From Chara braunii (taxonomy: Eukaryota; Streptophyta; Charophyceae; Charales; Characeae): DNA of 64,000 bases. Under the pieces are notes generated by a model. It was given only the letters and a program-made list of their open reading frames with translations. It made no database searches and was not told where the DNA came from. The translations under genes were made by a program, and so were the position numbers. Where the stretch lies: positions 2,267,570 through 2,331,569 of the forward strand of contig BFEA01000032.1 in NCBI GenBank assembly GCA_003427395.1. The letters are read 5' to 3'. Of this stretch, positions 22,680 through 33,560 are shown piece by piece (position 1 is the stretch's first letter; each line of letters starts with the position of its first letter).

Positions 22680-23125
22680 GAAATGATTGAGCTATACAAT
22701 TTTTCCTCCTGTTTCTCTCTCCTTTCCTTCTCCCAACTCTTTCGCGCATACCATTTTCATTTTAACTCCCCCTGTACTACTTCTTTGTCTAATCAGACTG
22801 CAGATCCGAATTCCTCCTCCCCCAAAACCTCAGTTCTCACCTTCTCCTTGCCTCGTTCTATAAAAAAACAGATAAGTTATGGTTTCTTCCCTTCCGCCAT
22901 ACTCATTTTTCTCCTCCGCTTTCGTCAAATTCTCGTCTCGTTCGTCTTCGTATATGTGGTCTTAATCCCCGTTAGGTCCATACACCTTTTTTTAGCAGCT
23001 CTACCCCTTCTCTCCATCGTCTACCTCGCTACGTCACTACTTACTTCCCCTCTAGTCCTCCTCTCTATCCCCTTCGTCTTCTCCCTCATTCTCGTTGTTC
23101 CCGCTAGTGCCCACACTTCTTACTA
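22680..23125 (+). other. Pyrimidine-rich stretch with 147-codon hydrophobic frame
   Basis: The frame at 22,683-23,126 gives a Ser/Leu/Phe-rich product simply because the DNA is C/T-rich. No motif is recognised and no other gene evidence exists. Confidence 0.45.
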
Positions 23126-25050
23126 ACGCTACTCATCACCGCTCCGTTCGTTCGGGTGAAGATGTGCTTGGCAAAGTCCAGCCACCCCGGGGGAGACTTC
23201 AGAGGGAACCGACTACTAACGATAGTCTCTCACCCCTATGCCAAGGTCCGACGAGTCAGTGACGACCGATTCCGATGAGGGAACACTTTGGAGGGAACCA
23301 GTTACTAGGCGGCTTACTAGTCTTTCACCCCTGTACCAAAGTTCGACAACCGATTCGCACGTGGGTGCCGCTGGTTGTCCTCCTCCCGTCGGAACATGCC
23401 TCGAGTTTTGCCTTGCCTAGGCACAATCCGTCATCTCTCAGGTCCCACGGGGCTGCTCATACTCAAGCCTCCCTGCGGCAGACCCCGACTAGCGGACGGT
23501 GCATCTACAAGAGATCCCCGCCACTCAGGACCCCGCTGCATAGGCTCACCCGTACGTTGACCCCGTCGGTATGTCCTTTCAAGACACGAAAGATATAGGA
23601 ATTTCATCAGAATACGTAGGAACCCGAACAAACCTGCCAAAAGAGGTGCGTGTTCAAGGTCCTTGACTGTCGTTACGACCACTCGTAGGGGCTCAAATAG
23701 CTCCCTACTGTAATGCTGGTCGCAGAAGCCCCTACCTGCTGGCACCGGATGTCAACAAGGATGGTGACAACGCAGCCGCAATCCACTCCCTCCTTGTTCG
23801 ACAATTTTAAGCACTTTTTAACTCTCTCTCTCCGAAGTTATTTTCATCCTTCCCTCTCGGTACTTCTTCGCCATCAGTCTCGAAACCAGTTTCCGGTCTG
23901 GTAAACAAACGGAGCCTTAAGAATGGAGAAAAAAATAAAAATAAAAATTAAGTAAAAAATAAACTTAGTAGACATGAAGAGGATGAGGACCCACTGGCAG
24001 CCTCTTGGTCTTGCCAATCGGACCCAACCCCAGGCCCATCCGGCAAAACCAAGGGGGATAGTCCCTTATGACCCTCGACCCCTCAGTCTCCGCCTGTCGC
24101 GCTCCTTCGTTCCTTAATCGCTTGTTGATTTCGAATCCCAAACCCCTCGCTTGAAAGTCCAGTACCGTAACTAATAGAACTAGGCCTAAGGCTGAACGAA
24201 GCGGCGCGAAATTCCATATAAGCAGTCTCGAGACTTTGTTTATGTTCATCGGTACAAACTAGGCCTTCGCCTTCACCCATTGGTCAGTCTCCCGACCGCC
24301 AGATGAGGTCGTTCTTGCCTAGGTTTGTAGCCGTTTGATACCCTCGTGTTGGGCACACCACATACATCACTGAAACCCTCGGCTTTCCCCAAGCTAGGTC
24401 CGAAAGCCGCGACCTTCAATGCATCGCCCTCACAGTCTTCCCGCGTGTGGACAGGGTAAGGTCTTTATCATTTTTGCAAAGTGTCGCCAGAGGCCGAGCT
24501 GGTTGCGAAGTAAAACTAATCTTTATCGAATAAGAAAAGTATAACCAATTAAAACCACAGAATGGGGGTAAGCGGACCTTATGGTTTTTGTGCCTTCCGC
24601 CGGCCCGTAATTGCCGCTGACTAAACAGTCATCTCACTGTGCTACACAATAATGCCAATAAGGCTGACCCCACACACTCTCTAATTTGGTCGTATTCGAC
24701 TCGGACCCTCGTCAAGAGCGAGGTTACCGAGGTGAGCGCCCTAACGGGACCTATCCATCAGCGCATTGCGTTTATCAAGGATGCACCCAGTGCGACCTTT
24801 ATAAACGACAACAAAGACCTTTGTAAGGGTGTTTGCTACGACAATGTACAAGGACTATCTGTACGGTAACCTATTCGACAACCTATATAGCTTGTACGCC
24901 CTCGTACGAAAAAAAAAAAAAATCATCAAAAGCATTGGAAAAAAACAAACGTGCTGCAACAACACAAAACAAGCAACATTTGGTTGAGCATCGACTATAG
25001 ATTCTTATTATAATTTGAGGGAAAAAATAAAAACAATATTGCATTAAAAA
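23126..25050. other. Unassigned remainder of the 7.75-kb insertion
   Basis: Contains a degenerate two-copy repeat at 23,195-23,370 (GAGGGAACC...TCTTTCACCCC). A short GTACG-rich palindromic region follows at 25,073-25,113 near the right end. Frames at 23,238-23,598, 23,965-24,280 and 24,639-24,869 match nothing I know. I searched for a transposase with a DDE or BED-type pattern by eye and saw none. Confidence 0.45.
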
Positions 25051-25132
25051 AAAAAATTGTACGGGCCCCTAGCGTACGAGTACAGGAGTGTGAATCGTAC
25101 TCGTACGAGGGTGCGTATAAGTGGCAACGTAG

Positions 25133-26110
25133 ATAGTAATTACATTATGGGATACACTAGATATCCCTATGTCCTTACCTCCACCGGAAGAACCCGTCGT
25201 GGTTTTGGACACCCCTCTGCGAGAACGCCTTTCGCGCTCTCAAGAAGGCGGTGACTACTGTGGCGGTTCTTCACCTCCCCGATTTTTATCTCCCCTTCAT
25301 CATCACCACTGATGTGTTAGGTTTTGCAGTAGGAGCTGCACTTTGTCAGGTGTTTCCCTCTCCTCATGTTTCACCTTATCCCCATATTCCTCACTTCCTC
25401 CTATTGACACTGCTTCTCGATTGACGCTCATCCTCCCACCTCTTCCCTCCACTAACAACCCTTCTATCACTTACTCCCCGACCATCGCGGAGGATGAGAC
25501 TTCGAGGCTCGTGTTGGGGATTGCCCGATCGCTTTCTACTCCCTTAGCTACTGCTTGTCGTGATAGACTACACTGCCGATGAACGAGAGGTTTTCGTAGC
25601 AGTTTATACTACCTGGCATTGACATCATTATTTGCACAGGGGGTCATTCACAATGCGCAAAGACATCTTAGTTGTCCAGGCTTTCCTCACGAAGCCTAAA
25701 CTTTTCCCTCGACAGGCACGTTGGTGACGTGATTTATCCGAGTTCAGTTTCATCACTTAGCCTATCTAGGGTGAAACGAACCGCGCCGCCGATGCCTTGT
25801 CTCACCATCTTAATCACAATCAGGAACCCATCCATCTTGCTGCCATCTACATCACCACTGATGATCAGTCGATGATGGAGACATATCATACTCAGTACCC
25901 CCACTGTCTGGATTATCGCGTCATTCACGCGGTACTGCGGAGTGGCAAAACCGTTCCTTCATACTCCCTCGGTGAGAACGGTCCCGTGTACTGACATGAC
26001 AAATCTGGTAAGCTAGAACCATGTATCTGCGTTCCCTCCACTGGATAGCTCCGCATCTAGACCGTAGCAGAGTTGTAGCGGACCTCTGGTTGGCCCGTGA
26101 GACCATTTTT
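25133..26110 (+). pseudogene. gypsy-2 RNase H and start of integrase
   Basis: It begins exactly at the second ATAGTAAT copy with NYIMGYTRYPYVLTS, then FRALKKAVTTVAVLHLPDF and FIITTDVLGFAVGAALCQVF (the RNase H opening), IDYTADEREVFVAVYTTWH, GETNRAADALSHHLNHNQEP and YHTQYPHCLDYRVIHAVLRS, the last matching the start of the gypsy-1 integrase frame. Stops and shifts occur throughout. Similarity ends near 26,100, before the zinc finger. Confidence 0.9.
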
Positions 26111-26129
26111 TTTGCCTGTTCTCACAAGC

Positions 26130-26386
26130 TTGTATTGTATTCGAGGTAATCCAGTCCAGACCGGTACCTCTGTCGGTACTAGCTAGTCCAGTCCAGTCCA
26201 GTCAGTTCATTGGGGTATACCCGAACCAGTGTCTGTACTTTGGATCATTCTACATTCGCACAGTTTTGGACTACGTGCATTGGAGTCTGCGTGGGAGTTG
26301 AGATGTGCCATCTTGCTCCACCCTCATCCTCCATCTCTATCTCTATACCAGTCGGAGCACCTCACCCTGTGGGTTCGCCACATTGG
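26130..26386 (+). mobile_element. Candidate LTR end upstream of a primer-binding site
   Basis: Sequence before 26,384 ends CGCCACA and is followed at once by a tRNA-iMet-type primer-binding site, the junction expected at the end of a 5' LTR. It contains CCAGTCCAGTCCAGTC (26,190-26,205). The LTR start and a second LTR were not found, so this may be a solo or truncated copy. Confidence 0.4.
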
Positions 26387-26401
26387 TATCAGAGTGGGAG
26401 C
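26384..26401 (+). other. Primer-binding site like tRNA-iMet
   Basis: TGGTATCAGAGTGGGAGC agrees with the plant retrotransposon primer-binding site TGGTATCAGAGC, complementary to the initiator methionine tRNA 3' end, over its first 11 bases. Leader-like sequence follows; no gag was found behind it. Confidence 0.5.
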
Positions 26402-27170
26402 GTTCGTCGCTCCCACCCGCATCACCGCACAGTGGGGAAACTGTGTAAGACCCGATAGCGTTTTTTTTTGGGTGTTTTTTGTTGTTTTCGGTGGAAAACA
26501 AAGAAAAAAAGTGACGAAAGTGCAGGAGCGAAGGAGTGACACATGGCGAGAAAAAAAAGACGGTGCTCATGACTTGTGCGAGCAAGCGCCAACGCCAAAA
26601 TCGCCGCACACGCACACACACGCGCCACGTGCCCACGCTGCCCCGCTGCCCCGCCCCGTCCCGCTCCCGAATTACTTATATCAAGATCCGAGATGCATGC
26701 TGCGGCCAGATTGGAAGCTGGGCAGCTGCTGACAATAGTGTGTGTATGGCTTTGTAGTGAGGCACGCTGATATTGAAGAAGTGTTGTGCTGCTGCTGCCT
26801 GCGCCATCTGCAGTGCCACGTGACAGCTTGCTATGGACTTGAACCCCCCCCCGGCCTAGGGTGTTGCAGTACAGACCAATCTGGGTGGCTGATCAAGATC
26901 TCAATACACCCAGCTGCCGATGATGATATTGGCCATTATTTTTTGAACTGTTGCACCAACAGTTCGTCAGCAGTGAAGACCCCCCTAGGTAGGGAGTTGC
27001 GCGTCAGACAACCAGGGTGGCAGATCAAGATCTCAATCAACCCTTGATTACTCCAACATCATTTCTGCTGCAGCAGTAGGCTGCCAGCATCTTGAAGGCC
27101 AAGATCTAGTGGATCTTGGTGATCTTGTTGCTCTTGGTCAACCAAGAGCTTGGTATCATCTCTTCCTACT
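26402..27170. other. Leader-like sequence, short duplication, unassigned
   Basis: Includes a G/T-rich run at 26,461-26,480 and a 30-bp direct duplication GGGTGGC(T/A)GATCAAGATCTCAAT at 26,882 and 27,011. No recognised protein; the 167-codon frame at 26,229-26,732 crosses the candidate LTR and has no domain. Confidence 0.4.
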
Positions 27171-27600
27171 AACCTACTCCCCACCCCCCTTTCTCTCTCC
27201 TCCCCCCACCATCTAATCACTTTTTCTAACTCTACCACTCCTCTCTCCTCCTACCTCCCTCTTCATTTATCTCCCACTATCCTTTCTCTCCTCCCTTCCT
27301 CACTCACCATCTTTTACTAATATCTTCTACTCCTCTCCACCTTTCCCACCCCTTTCTCTCCCATTCTCTCACTCTCCTCTCCCCCAGCTACAACCTCATC
27401 ATAGCCCCATCTTCCACTTCCACGTTTTTCTCTTTCTCACCTATTTCTCTCTTCCTTCTTCACTTTTTCATCCCCTTCCCCCCCCAACTTCAATTTTTTT
27501 TGTTTTTATTATTTGTCTTTTTTTTATTTGAATTTCCAATTTCTTCAAAAATTTGAATTCTCTTCTTCTCTCTACTTCCTTCCTCATTTCCTGATTGTCC
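27171..27600. repeat. Polypyrimidine tract
   Basis: About 430 bases that are mostly C and T with very few G. No unit length is evident. It resembles the tracts at 21,850-22,150 and 22,690-23,120. Confidence 0.8.
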
Positions 27601-28000
27601 TTCATACGGCGGCTCCATACCTGATTGGATGCTTCTTGGATCCTTTCTTCAACTGCTCTCACCTGTCGTGCCTAATATCGAGCAACTCTTCAAAGGACAG
27701 GTTGGTTTCCAGATCCTGACACCTCCAGGTCTTCAGGAAGCTTTCGATTGGGAAGGTTGCATGCCTCTCGTACCACAATGTGGTCGACACGTACTTAGTC
27801 GTCCTATTTACAGTAACATCCTCGACGAAGAAAGTCGCCCTTAAGTACTTTGGCCATGTACGTTAGTTGTATACCATAATTTTATTTGTTCGTTCTCACG
27901 TAAGTGCAATCACGCCCACCAGTTATAGGGCAAGGTGCTCTATTCTTGTGGCCAGAGTCGTTGTACTTACAAGGGTTGCATGCATCTAGCCAAGAATTGT
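27601..28000. other. Unassigned
   Basis: Nothing recognisable. Frames on both strands are short. Confidence 0.4.
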
Positions 28001-28331
28001 GACTGAGTGCGTTGAACAAACAAGGACGAGGGATAGATCGAAGGACCAACAAAAAAGAACAGCGGAAAGGAAGAGGGATGGCACAATGTCGAGGAGAGAT
28101 GTGATAATGACATAGGAAGGAGGAAGAGAGGAAGGGGGAAGAAAGGAGGGCGGAGTGACAACGAGGGGTTGAGATGGTACTTATCTGGTTTGGCGCATCC
28201 TTAACCGGAAAAGCGAGCGAACCCGAGCGCCAAACACTTTTACATCTGCGGAGGCAAAAAAAACAGCAGGTAATAAGAGTAGGGCATGCATCTTCCCATG
28301 TTCTAACAGAATATTCATTCCCATTCGGCAT
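28000..28331 (-). repeat. Dispersed-core copy with C/T-rich tail
   Basis: On the minus strand AATGGGAATGAATATTC followed by TGTTAGAACATGGGAAGATGC (28,283-28,325) reads MGMNILLEHGKMHA. The minus strand then becomes C/T-rich down to about 28,010, as in the copies at 3,969-4,022 and 21,672. Confidence 0.6.
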
Positions 28332-28339
28332 GATTGGTG

Positions 28340-29520
28340 AGTAGCAAAATGAAGTGCACTCATCATGGATGCCTGATTGTTGTGTTTGTTTTCCTTAGCT
28401 GCTTCTACGCAACTATATTTGTTTCAATCACTCGCAACCGTGCTTATCTACGATCGCAGTTATGGTCCTAACTGCTTCCTCTTTTGTGACATACTTGTTC
28501 TTCTTGCAATTGTACCTGCTTCTTCGTACACGCATCTCCACTACTCTAACACATGGTTGGACTTTTGTGTGCTCAGTTGCAATCTGTGCTCCCTAGTAGT
28601 TGAAGTGGCATTACTTTCTAGCTAGCCTGAGAGTCGAAGGCTGAAGCTGCGTCGTTCCATACTTCGTTTAAATCCGACCGGAGTTCCAACCAGATGCACC
28701 TCACTGGATAGGCGTTTGGCATGCAACAGGCAAAGGAGGGGGAGGTGAAGCCGAGGTAGAGCAGTGGAGAGAATAATACTGCAAGAATGGTTTGGATGTT
28801 GTTGTTCCTTTCCTTAAGAAGTTACGACCATATGATACTTGGAGAAGTGTCGTGCTTGCCAAGGCCGAGGTTGTTGAAGCCTTGGTGATTGGGTGAATCT
28901 TTCATAGTTGTTGTTACAATGGTGTTGCTATCCCTACCCAACTTTTGTTGTTGTCGTGTTCGTCAACCGTTGGAGGCATGTGTTGTTATCACTGTTGATA
29001 GAAGCATGTCGTCTGAGCACAATGACGAATGAGGAGTCATGACTAAAAATTGGGGTTAAATGTCGATGGTGTGAGTGACTCTCTCATTGTTGTTTTCTTG
29101 GTGAGCCAGGTGCTGAAACAACGGTTTCAAGCTACTGTAAGTCATTAAATCGGGCTAAGTTTTGGGCTGATTACGGATTGTCGATGTTGCTAACAATGGC
29201 GATCAGTTGTGGTTGTTGATTGCCTGATTGTAGACAACTGCTTCTTAGAGGTGACCACGACTGCGACCAAGTGCGTTGTAGGTAGTAAGGTGGAAGGTAA
29301 GGTATGCGAGAGCTTTGAGAGTGAGTAGGGTGGTAAAGGGCGAATAGAAGAGCAAGGAGCATAGCCAAATTTACTTTTTGGAAGTCACCGAGGGACAATA
29401 CTAGAGGCAGTGAATTTGCCTAGGGTCCAGCGGACGACTCATTCTTTGGCCTGATAAATAACGGCAGGATCGTGGTGCTTACAGCGGCCGAAGCGGGCAT
29501 TGGGTGCACACAACACAAAG
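28340..29520. other. Unassigned
   Basis: Mixed-composition sequence with no recognised coding, RNA or repeat signal. The 82-codon hydrophobic frame at 28,377-28,625 has no partner elsewhere in the window. Confidence 0.4.

Positions 29521-29522
<2 letters not shown>

Positions 29523-29602
<80 letters not shown>
29523..29602. repeat. (GA)n microsatellite
   Basis: About 40 uninterrupted GA units. Confidence 0.97.
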
Positions 29603-29607
<5 letters not shown>

Positions 29608-29799
29608 TGTCCCACCTTTACAGTCGCTTTCACTATAGTTTAGCAGCATAGCAGGTTTTAAGAAAAGGTTATGATACGAGAGAAGATGGACGGAGAAGAA
29701 ATTAGAAGAGAAAGGTAATGAAGGAGAAGGCAGCGAGGTCCGAACAGAGCACGACTGAGTACGAAGAAAAGTAACAACAATGGAGGGTAACTAGGATTA

Positions 29800-29851
29800 A
29801 GAATGAATCTATCCATAATTTAGCAAAGGACTCATTCTCATTCTGCAAATT
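29800..29851 (-). repeat. Dispersed-core copy
   Basis: The minus strand reads TGCAGAATGAGAATGAGTCC then TTTGCTAAATTATGGATAGAT, aligning with the core over most positions. The shared frame is MRMSPLLNYG, then a stop. Confidence 0.55.
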
Positions 29852-30059
29852 TGGGAGGGGTAGAATGTCAGCACATGTATAACAAAAGTGCAGCGACGTT
29901 GGTTTGGCTCGACGACTGAGATGTCGTCGTCCACCTGAAAGGCTGCAGTCAAGGTCATGATTTTGATCCTTCCTAACCGGGCGGGAACTATCCCACGGAA
30001 AGGCAGAATTGTAAATGGGGAAAAGAAAGAGGGGCATATGTGCAACAATCGCGACTGAC

Positions 30060-30540
30060 AATAGCCTTATTGTGTGAGCAAGAGCTGCTGTTGCGGTTGC
30101 TATACGATCTTATTGTTGGTTGTAAACCACGACTATTGTAAGCTCAGTCGCCTTGCTCAAGCTCTGTTGTGGGGCACCACAAGTCTGCCACTTTTAACAT
30201 TCAAATTGTTGGACGGTCTTTATTGCTGGTGTCGTACTAAATACCCTTACAGGGGTATTTTTTGGCGTGCTTTTTGCAAGTCACGCCCGACGCGGCCTCA
30301 TCCAATGTTGATGACGCAGGTAAGGGGAGGAGTTGAGTCCCCGCCCGGATGAGCGGTGTGCGCGGTGTGACGACAGTGAAGCAAGGCTTTCCGAAGCCTA
30401 AGCGTGCGTGGCGTCGTAGACCAGCAGGACGCGTAGCCACCCCATCCTTTATCTTTTTTTTTTTCTAATTTTGTTTTTTTTCTTTTACCTAGCTTTGATT
30501 CGGTGACCGGTTTCGAGACCCTCGGTGAGACCTACGAGTT
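30060..30540. other. Unassigned
   Basis: No recognised feature. There is a T-run at 30,451-30,482. Confidence 0.4.
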
Positions 30541-30542
30541 TG

Positions 30543-30605
30543 GCTCAGTTGGTACACTTTTGAATTATCAAAATACAGCCCTCAGTTCAAACTCCGTTGG
30601 AAGCA
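30543..30605 (+). repeat. tRNA-like repeat with A- and B-box
   Basis: TGGCTCAGTTGG fits an RNA polymerase III A-box and AGTTCAAACTCC fits a B-box about 35 bases on. The middle (CTTTTGAATTATCAAAAT) matches the copy at 41,608-41,664. The cloverleaf is not restorable by eye, so this is a tRNA-derived repeat rather than a tRNA gene. Confidence 0.5.
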
Positions 30606-30684
30606 GATGAGTAAAACACAACTATTATGAGTTACCCGCAGTGGGCCAGCTCATGATGGTATCTCTGAGCAACAACCCGACACT

Positions 30685-30747
30685 GTCCTTCGAGACATCC
30701 GTTAAAATTTGAATGATACAAAGAAGATTAACATGCCCTCCACATCC
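30685..30747 (+). pseudogene. U6 snRNA 5' part (retropseudogene)
   Basis: Starts GTCCTTCGAGACATCCG and runs through TAAAATT, GATACAAAGAAGATTAACAT to about CCTCCACATCCGG, aligning with the first 65 or so bases of plant U6 snRNA with about a dozen changes. The 3' half of U6 is absent and 28S-like sequence follows. U6 is the catalytic spliceosomal RNA; this copy lacks the 3' stem and terminator and carries changes in the conserved ACAGAGA box (reads ACAAAGA). Confidence 0.85.
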
Positions 30748-30759
30748 GGTCCCTCGCTG

Positions 30760-30982
30760 GGTCGTGAGACTAACGACTCAACTAGTGCCATGTCCTCCAA
30801 CCACGACCTGCAGTGAGGGGTTGAGTGTGAGCACCCCGTCGGGGCCCGAAAGATGGTGAAATATGCCTGAGCAGGTTGGGGCTAGGTGAGCCTAGGGGGT
30901 GTTGGTTGAGGGCCGCAACGATACTGTCGTACAAACCGTTCATCGGCTTGGTATAGGGGCAAAAAGCTACTCGGATCGTCTA
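30760..30982 (+). pseudogene. 28S rRNA fragment, 5' piece
   Basis: From about 30,815 the match to plant large-subunit rRNA is clear: GAGTGTGAGCACCCCGTCGG, CCCGAAAGATGGTGAAATAT, GCCTGAGCAGG, GGGCCGCAACGATACTG, CGTACAAACCGTTCATCG and GGTATAGGGGCAAAAAG. Before that the match is weaker. It stops at a TA (30,981-30,982) where a transposable element begins, and resumes at 31,532. Many substitutions, so not a working rRNA. Confidence 0.9.
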
Positions 30983-31531
30983 CCATCTTCACCTGAAAAT
31001 AACGCCCAGGCGTTATATTCAACTTACCCTAAAATAAGAGATTTTTATTTTTACTAACTTTATTAAAATAGAACGCCTGGATGTTATATTCGAATAGAAC
31101 ATCCGGACGTTATATTCGAATAGAATGCCCAAGCATTATATTTGAATGTTTAATGGGCAGAGTGCCTTGACGAGGTAGTATACATAGGTTTTAAAGGGCG
31201 GGGAAGAGGGTATACATGGGTTTTGAAAAGGGTTCAATGGGATTTTGACTTCCAAGGGGTATATGTTGGCTTTAGTTTTCGTTTTTATTTGTATTTTTGA
31301 GTTTATAAGGAATTTTGAAGTGACCCTCAACCAAAAGTTGGTTGCATTCCAATCCTGGACAACATTGTTTTTTTTCAGAAGTTTTTAAATTTTTGTTTTT
31401 GAAATTTTGGGGCCTCACTGAAATTACTATAAATTTACTAAATATAACGTCGGGCGTTATAAACGGATATAACGCCTCGCGAGAGTTATATTCGTACACA
31501 ACGCCCGGGCGTTATTTTCAAATAAAGACGG
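30983..31531. mobile_element. 549-bp TA-flanked inverted-repeat element inserted in the 28S copy
   Basis: Left terminus CCATCTTCACCTGAAAATAA, right terminus (reverse complement) CCGTCTTTATTTGAAAATAA, each followed by CGCCC(A/G)GGCGTT. TA flanks both ends and the rRNA sequence continues directly on either side, which fixes the boundaries. Inside are seven short palindromic units of the type AACGCC(C/T)GGGCGTTATATTC (at 31,002; 31,071; 31,098; 31,124; 31,443; 31,468; 31,498). TA duplication is typical of Tc1/mariner-type elements and their Stowaway-like derivatives. No transposase. Confidence 0.88.
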
Positions 31532-31575
31532 TAGTAGCAAAGCTCCGAAGTTTCCCTTAGGATGGATGGGGTTGT
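31532..31575 (+). pseudogene. 28S rRNA fragment, 3' piece
   Basis: TAGTAGC, then CTCCGAAGTTTCCCTTAGGA continues the rRNA sequence broken at 30,982 (plant 28S has TAGTAGCTGG then CTCCGAAGTTTCCCTCAGGA). The match is lost after about 31,575. Confidence 0.85.
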
Positions 31576-33560
31576 CGAACGCTGACACCACGAGGCTGTG
31601 GGACCGCACGGAGCGAACGGAGTTTGACATCAACAGGCGGCCAAATTAGACGATGGTGAAGTTGAGAGGGAGGCAAATCTAACCCGTTTCTCAACGAAAA
31701 CGGGCGAGGGGAGTTGTGACCCTGGGGTTTTGGGATATGGCAAGCACACAAGTGTGGTGGTAGTGTCGAATGAAAGTTAGATAGGAAAGGGTATGTGTTG
31801 AGATATGGAGGAGAGGGGGGACATATCACGCCCATTCGTGAACGAAAATTGACAAGTGAGGAGTCGATTTCGGGGTTTGTGAGAATGGTGAATGTGATAA
31901 CGATGTCGGATTTAGCTATAGTGTGGTGGTTTAATCAGTGTCGGTGAGTTGAGCCACGTAGTAAAGAGAGAGTTAGATCTTTTCATGTTTTACAAGAAGA
32001 TTCATCTTGTTTTGTGTGATAAACATGCGCAACAGCAGAGCGCAAGGCGCTGGATCGAATGCATTTTCCTCGTAATTGGAGAGGTCCTCGTCCTCATAGT
32101 GGCAGCGATTGTTTTTCCTCATAACCGTAGAGGTCCTCTTCCTCGTAGTAGCGGCAATTTTCTTCCTCACGATCAAGGTTTTTTCCATATTGATCACCTT
32201 CACCACACAACCCCACTTCGTTATATTTCGGTCTGTGGTGATGTCATGCGCCCTCGGATTGCTCCCCCACATTGATGTGGGTTAGAGTATATGAACCTGG
32301 TCGAGGTGTCGACCATATGCATTGGATGGTGGGGGGGGACTAAAGAGAGGGAGAGAGATAGGCAGAGTGACACATATTGGCACGTGCACGTTGTTGTTTC
32401 GGGAGTAGGGTGACCTCGCGATCATAGGGCGAGGAGCGGGTGGGTGCTCTTCCGAGCCAAATCGAGTGAGCAGGTATGGCGGGCTATGTTGGATTGTGTG
32501 GTCCACTCGCACCTTGTCGGTGAGACTGGCCTCCGGAGGGGGAGTTCACCTACAGTCCAAGGAGCCAAACTTTGTGGCGTCTCCGTAGCTCATCTCATGT
32601 TTGATGTTTTATGCGACCATCTGTTGGTATGCTGGTCGGCGTGATGTACCTATGTACTTTTTGTCGTCGCTCCTGACGGTTGCACGCAACACCCGCTACC
32701 TGGTCAATCATGTCAGTAGCTGTATGCTTGTTTTGAAGACTAAGCCATGCACGTCCAAGTTTGAATACTTCACACTGTGGAGTTGCGGACAGCTCATTAA
32801 CTCAGTTATCAATTATTTTGTGGTCTTCTTACGACTCAGATAACTGTGGTAATTCTCGAGTTAATACATACAGGATATCCCGACTTTTGGAAGAGAGTTT
32901 CATAGTTACTTGGCCGCGAAGTGGGACTAGGTGTATGGAAGGTCGGGACTGATAAACGGGGCAGAATGAGAGTGTGAGAAGCAAATGGCACGTGTCGGTC
33001 GTGGCGATGGTCTGCATGATCGGCACCGGCGTTGCTGCTTCCGATCTCGGCATTATGTTTTGTCGGTCATAGTACAAATTTTGAAGGGGTGGTTGTGTGA
33101 TCGTGGTTTGAGTGTTGAGCATCGATGAAAAGAGGAGCTCCGCCCTCATTTGTGGTGGCGCCTAGTATATGTCGTTATTGATAGTTGGGTTCACTGCCTT
33201 GGCTCCCCACTGACGTTGGATCAGCTCGTTGCTGCTTCTTTCGCTATTCGTCTTTCATTGTGGTTGCAGTTTGGAGTTGTCAAACCGCTGCACATTGTCG
33301 TGTATTGTAGTGCAGTTGTTGGATCTTCTGACTTTTGCGTTGTACACTACTACGATATCTAGTGGATGTTATGCACAGTCGTTGTGCATGCAGTATTTTG
33401 ACCACGGACACTATGCGTTGCTAAGCATGTTAAGTTTTGCTAAGTTACTGTGTTTCCACTTGCGTCTCCAATAGAGCACATGGGGTGTGCTATATTCAAA
33501 CTTAGTTCTTCTAGGTTGCGTGACAATAGTTTGATCAGAGGAGGTGGCATTACGGCCTGA
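31576..33560. other. Unassigned; one short tandem repeat
   Basis: Contains a 2.5-copy repeat at 32,068-32,170 (AGAGGTCCTCNTCCTC...GTGGCAGCGATT type). Frames at 31,949-32,275 and 33,229-33,474 show no domain. Nothing else is recognised. Confidence 0.4.

Larger units (their letters stand above)
17383..25132. mobile_element. 7,750-bp insertion with 8-bp target duplication
   Basis: ATAGTAAT occurs at 17,375-17,382 and again at 25,133-25,140. The sequence to the left (gypsy-2 RT, ...SYY) and to the right (NYIMGYTRYPYVLTS) join into the same order as gypsy-1 (SYYSNFIQGYARYSYILTS), so everything between is inserted. Insert ends are weakly inverted: CTACTTTGTATAACG on the left, CTACGTTGCCACTTA as the reverse complement of the right, both followed by GTAC-rich sequence. 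Eight-base duplications are usual for hAT and some other cut-and-paste superfamilies, but no transposase was recognised. Inside are the R1 repeat (minus), copies of the dispersed core, and unassigned sequence. Confidence 0.82.
12975..26110 (+). mobile_element. gypsy-2: Ty3/gypsy relic split by two insertions
   Basis: Plus-strand element with gag (12,975-15,060), protease (15,350-16,345), RT (16,620-17,382) and RNase H to the start of integrase (25,133-26,110). The protease is interrupted by a 351-bp inverted-repeat element. The junction of RT and RNase H is interrupted by a 7,750-bp insertion with 8-bp target duplication. Removing each insertion and one duplicated copy restores continuity with gypsy-1 at those points. 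The 3' part (rest of integrase, any chromodomain) is absent after 26,110. Confidence 0.88.

Noticed and set aside
26229-26732. 167-codon plus frame
   Set aside because: It spans a candidate LTR end and primer-binding site and has no domain.
30983-31531. Cluster of AACGCCCGGGCGTT palindromes as binding sites or operators
   Set aside because: They lie inside a mobile element whose ends are proven by the split 28S sequence, so they are better explained as element structure.
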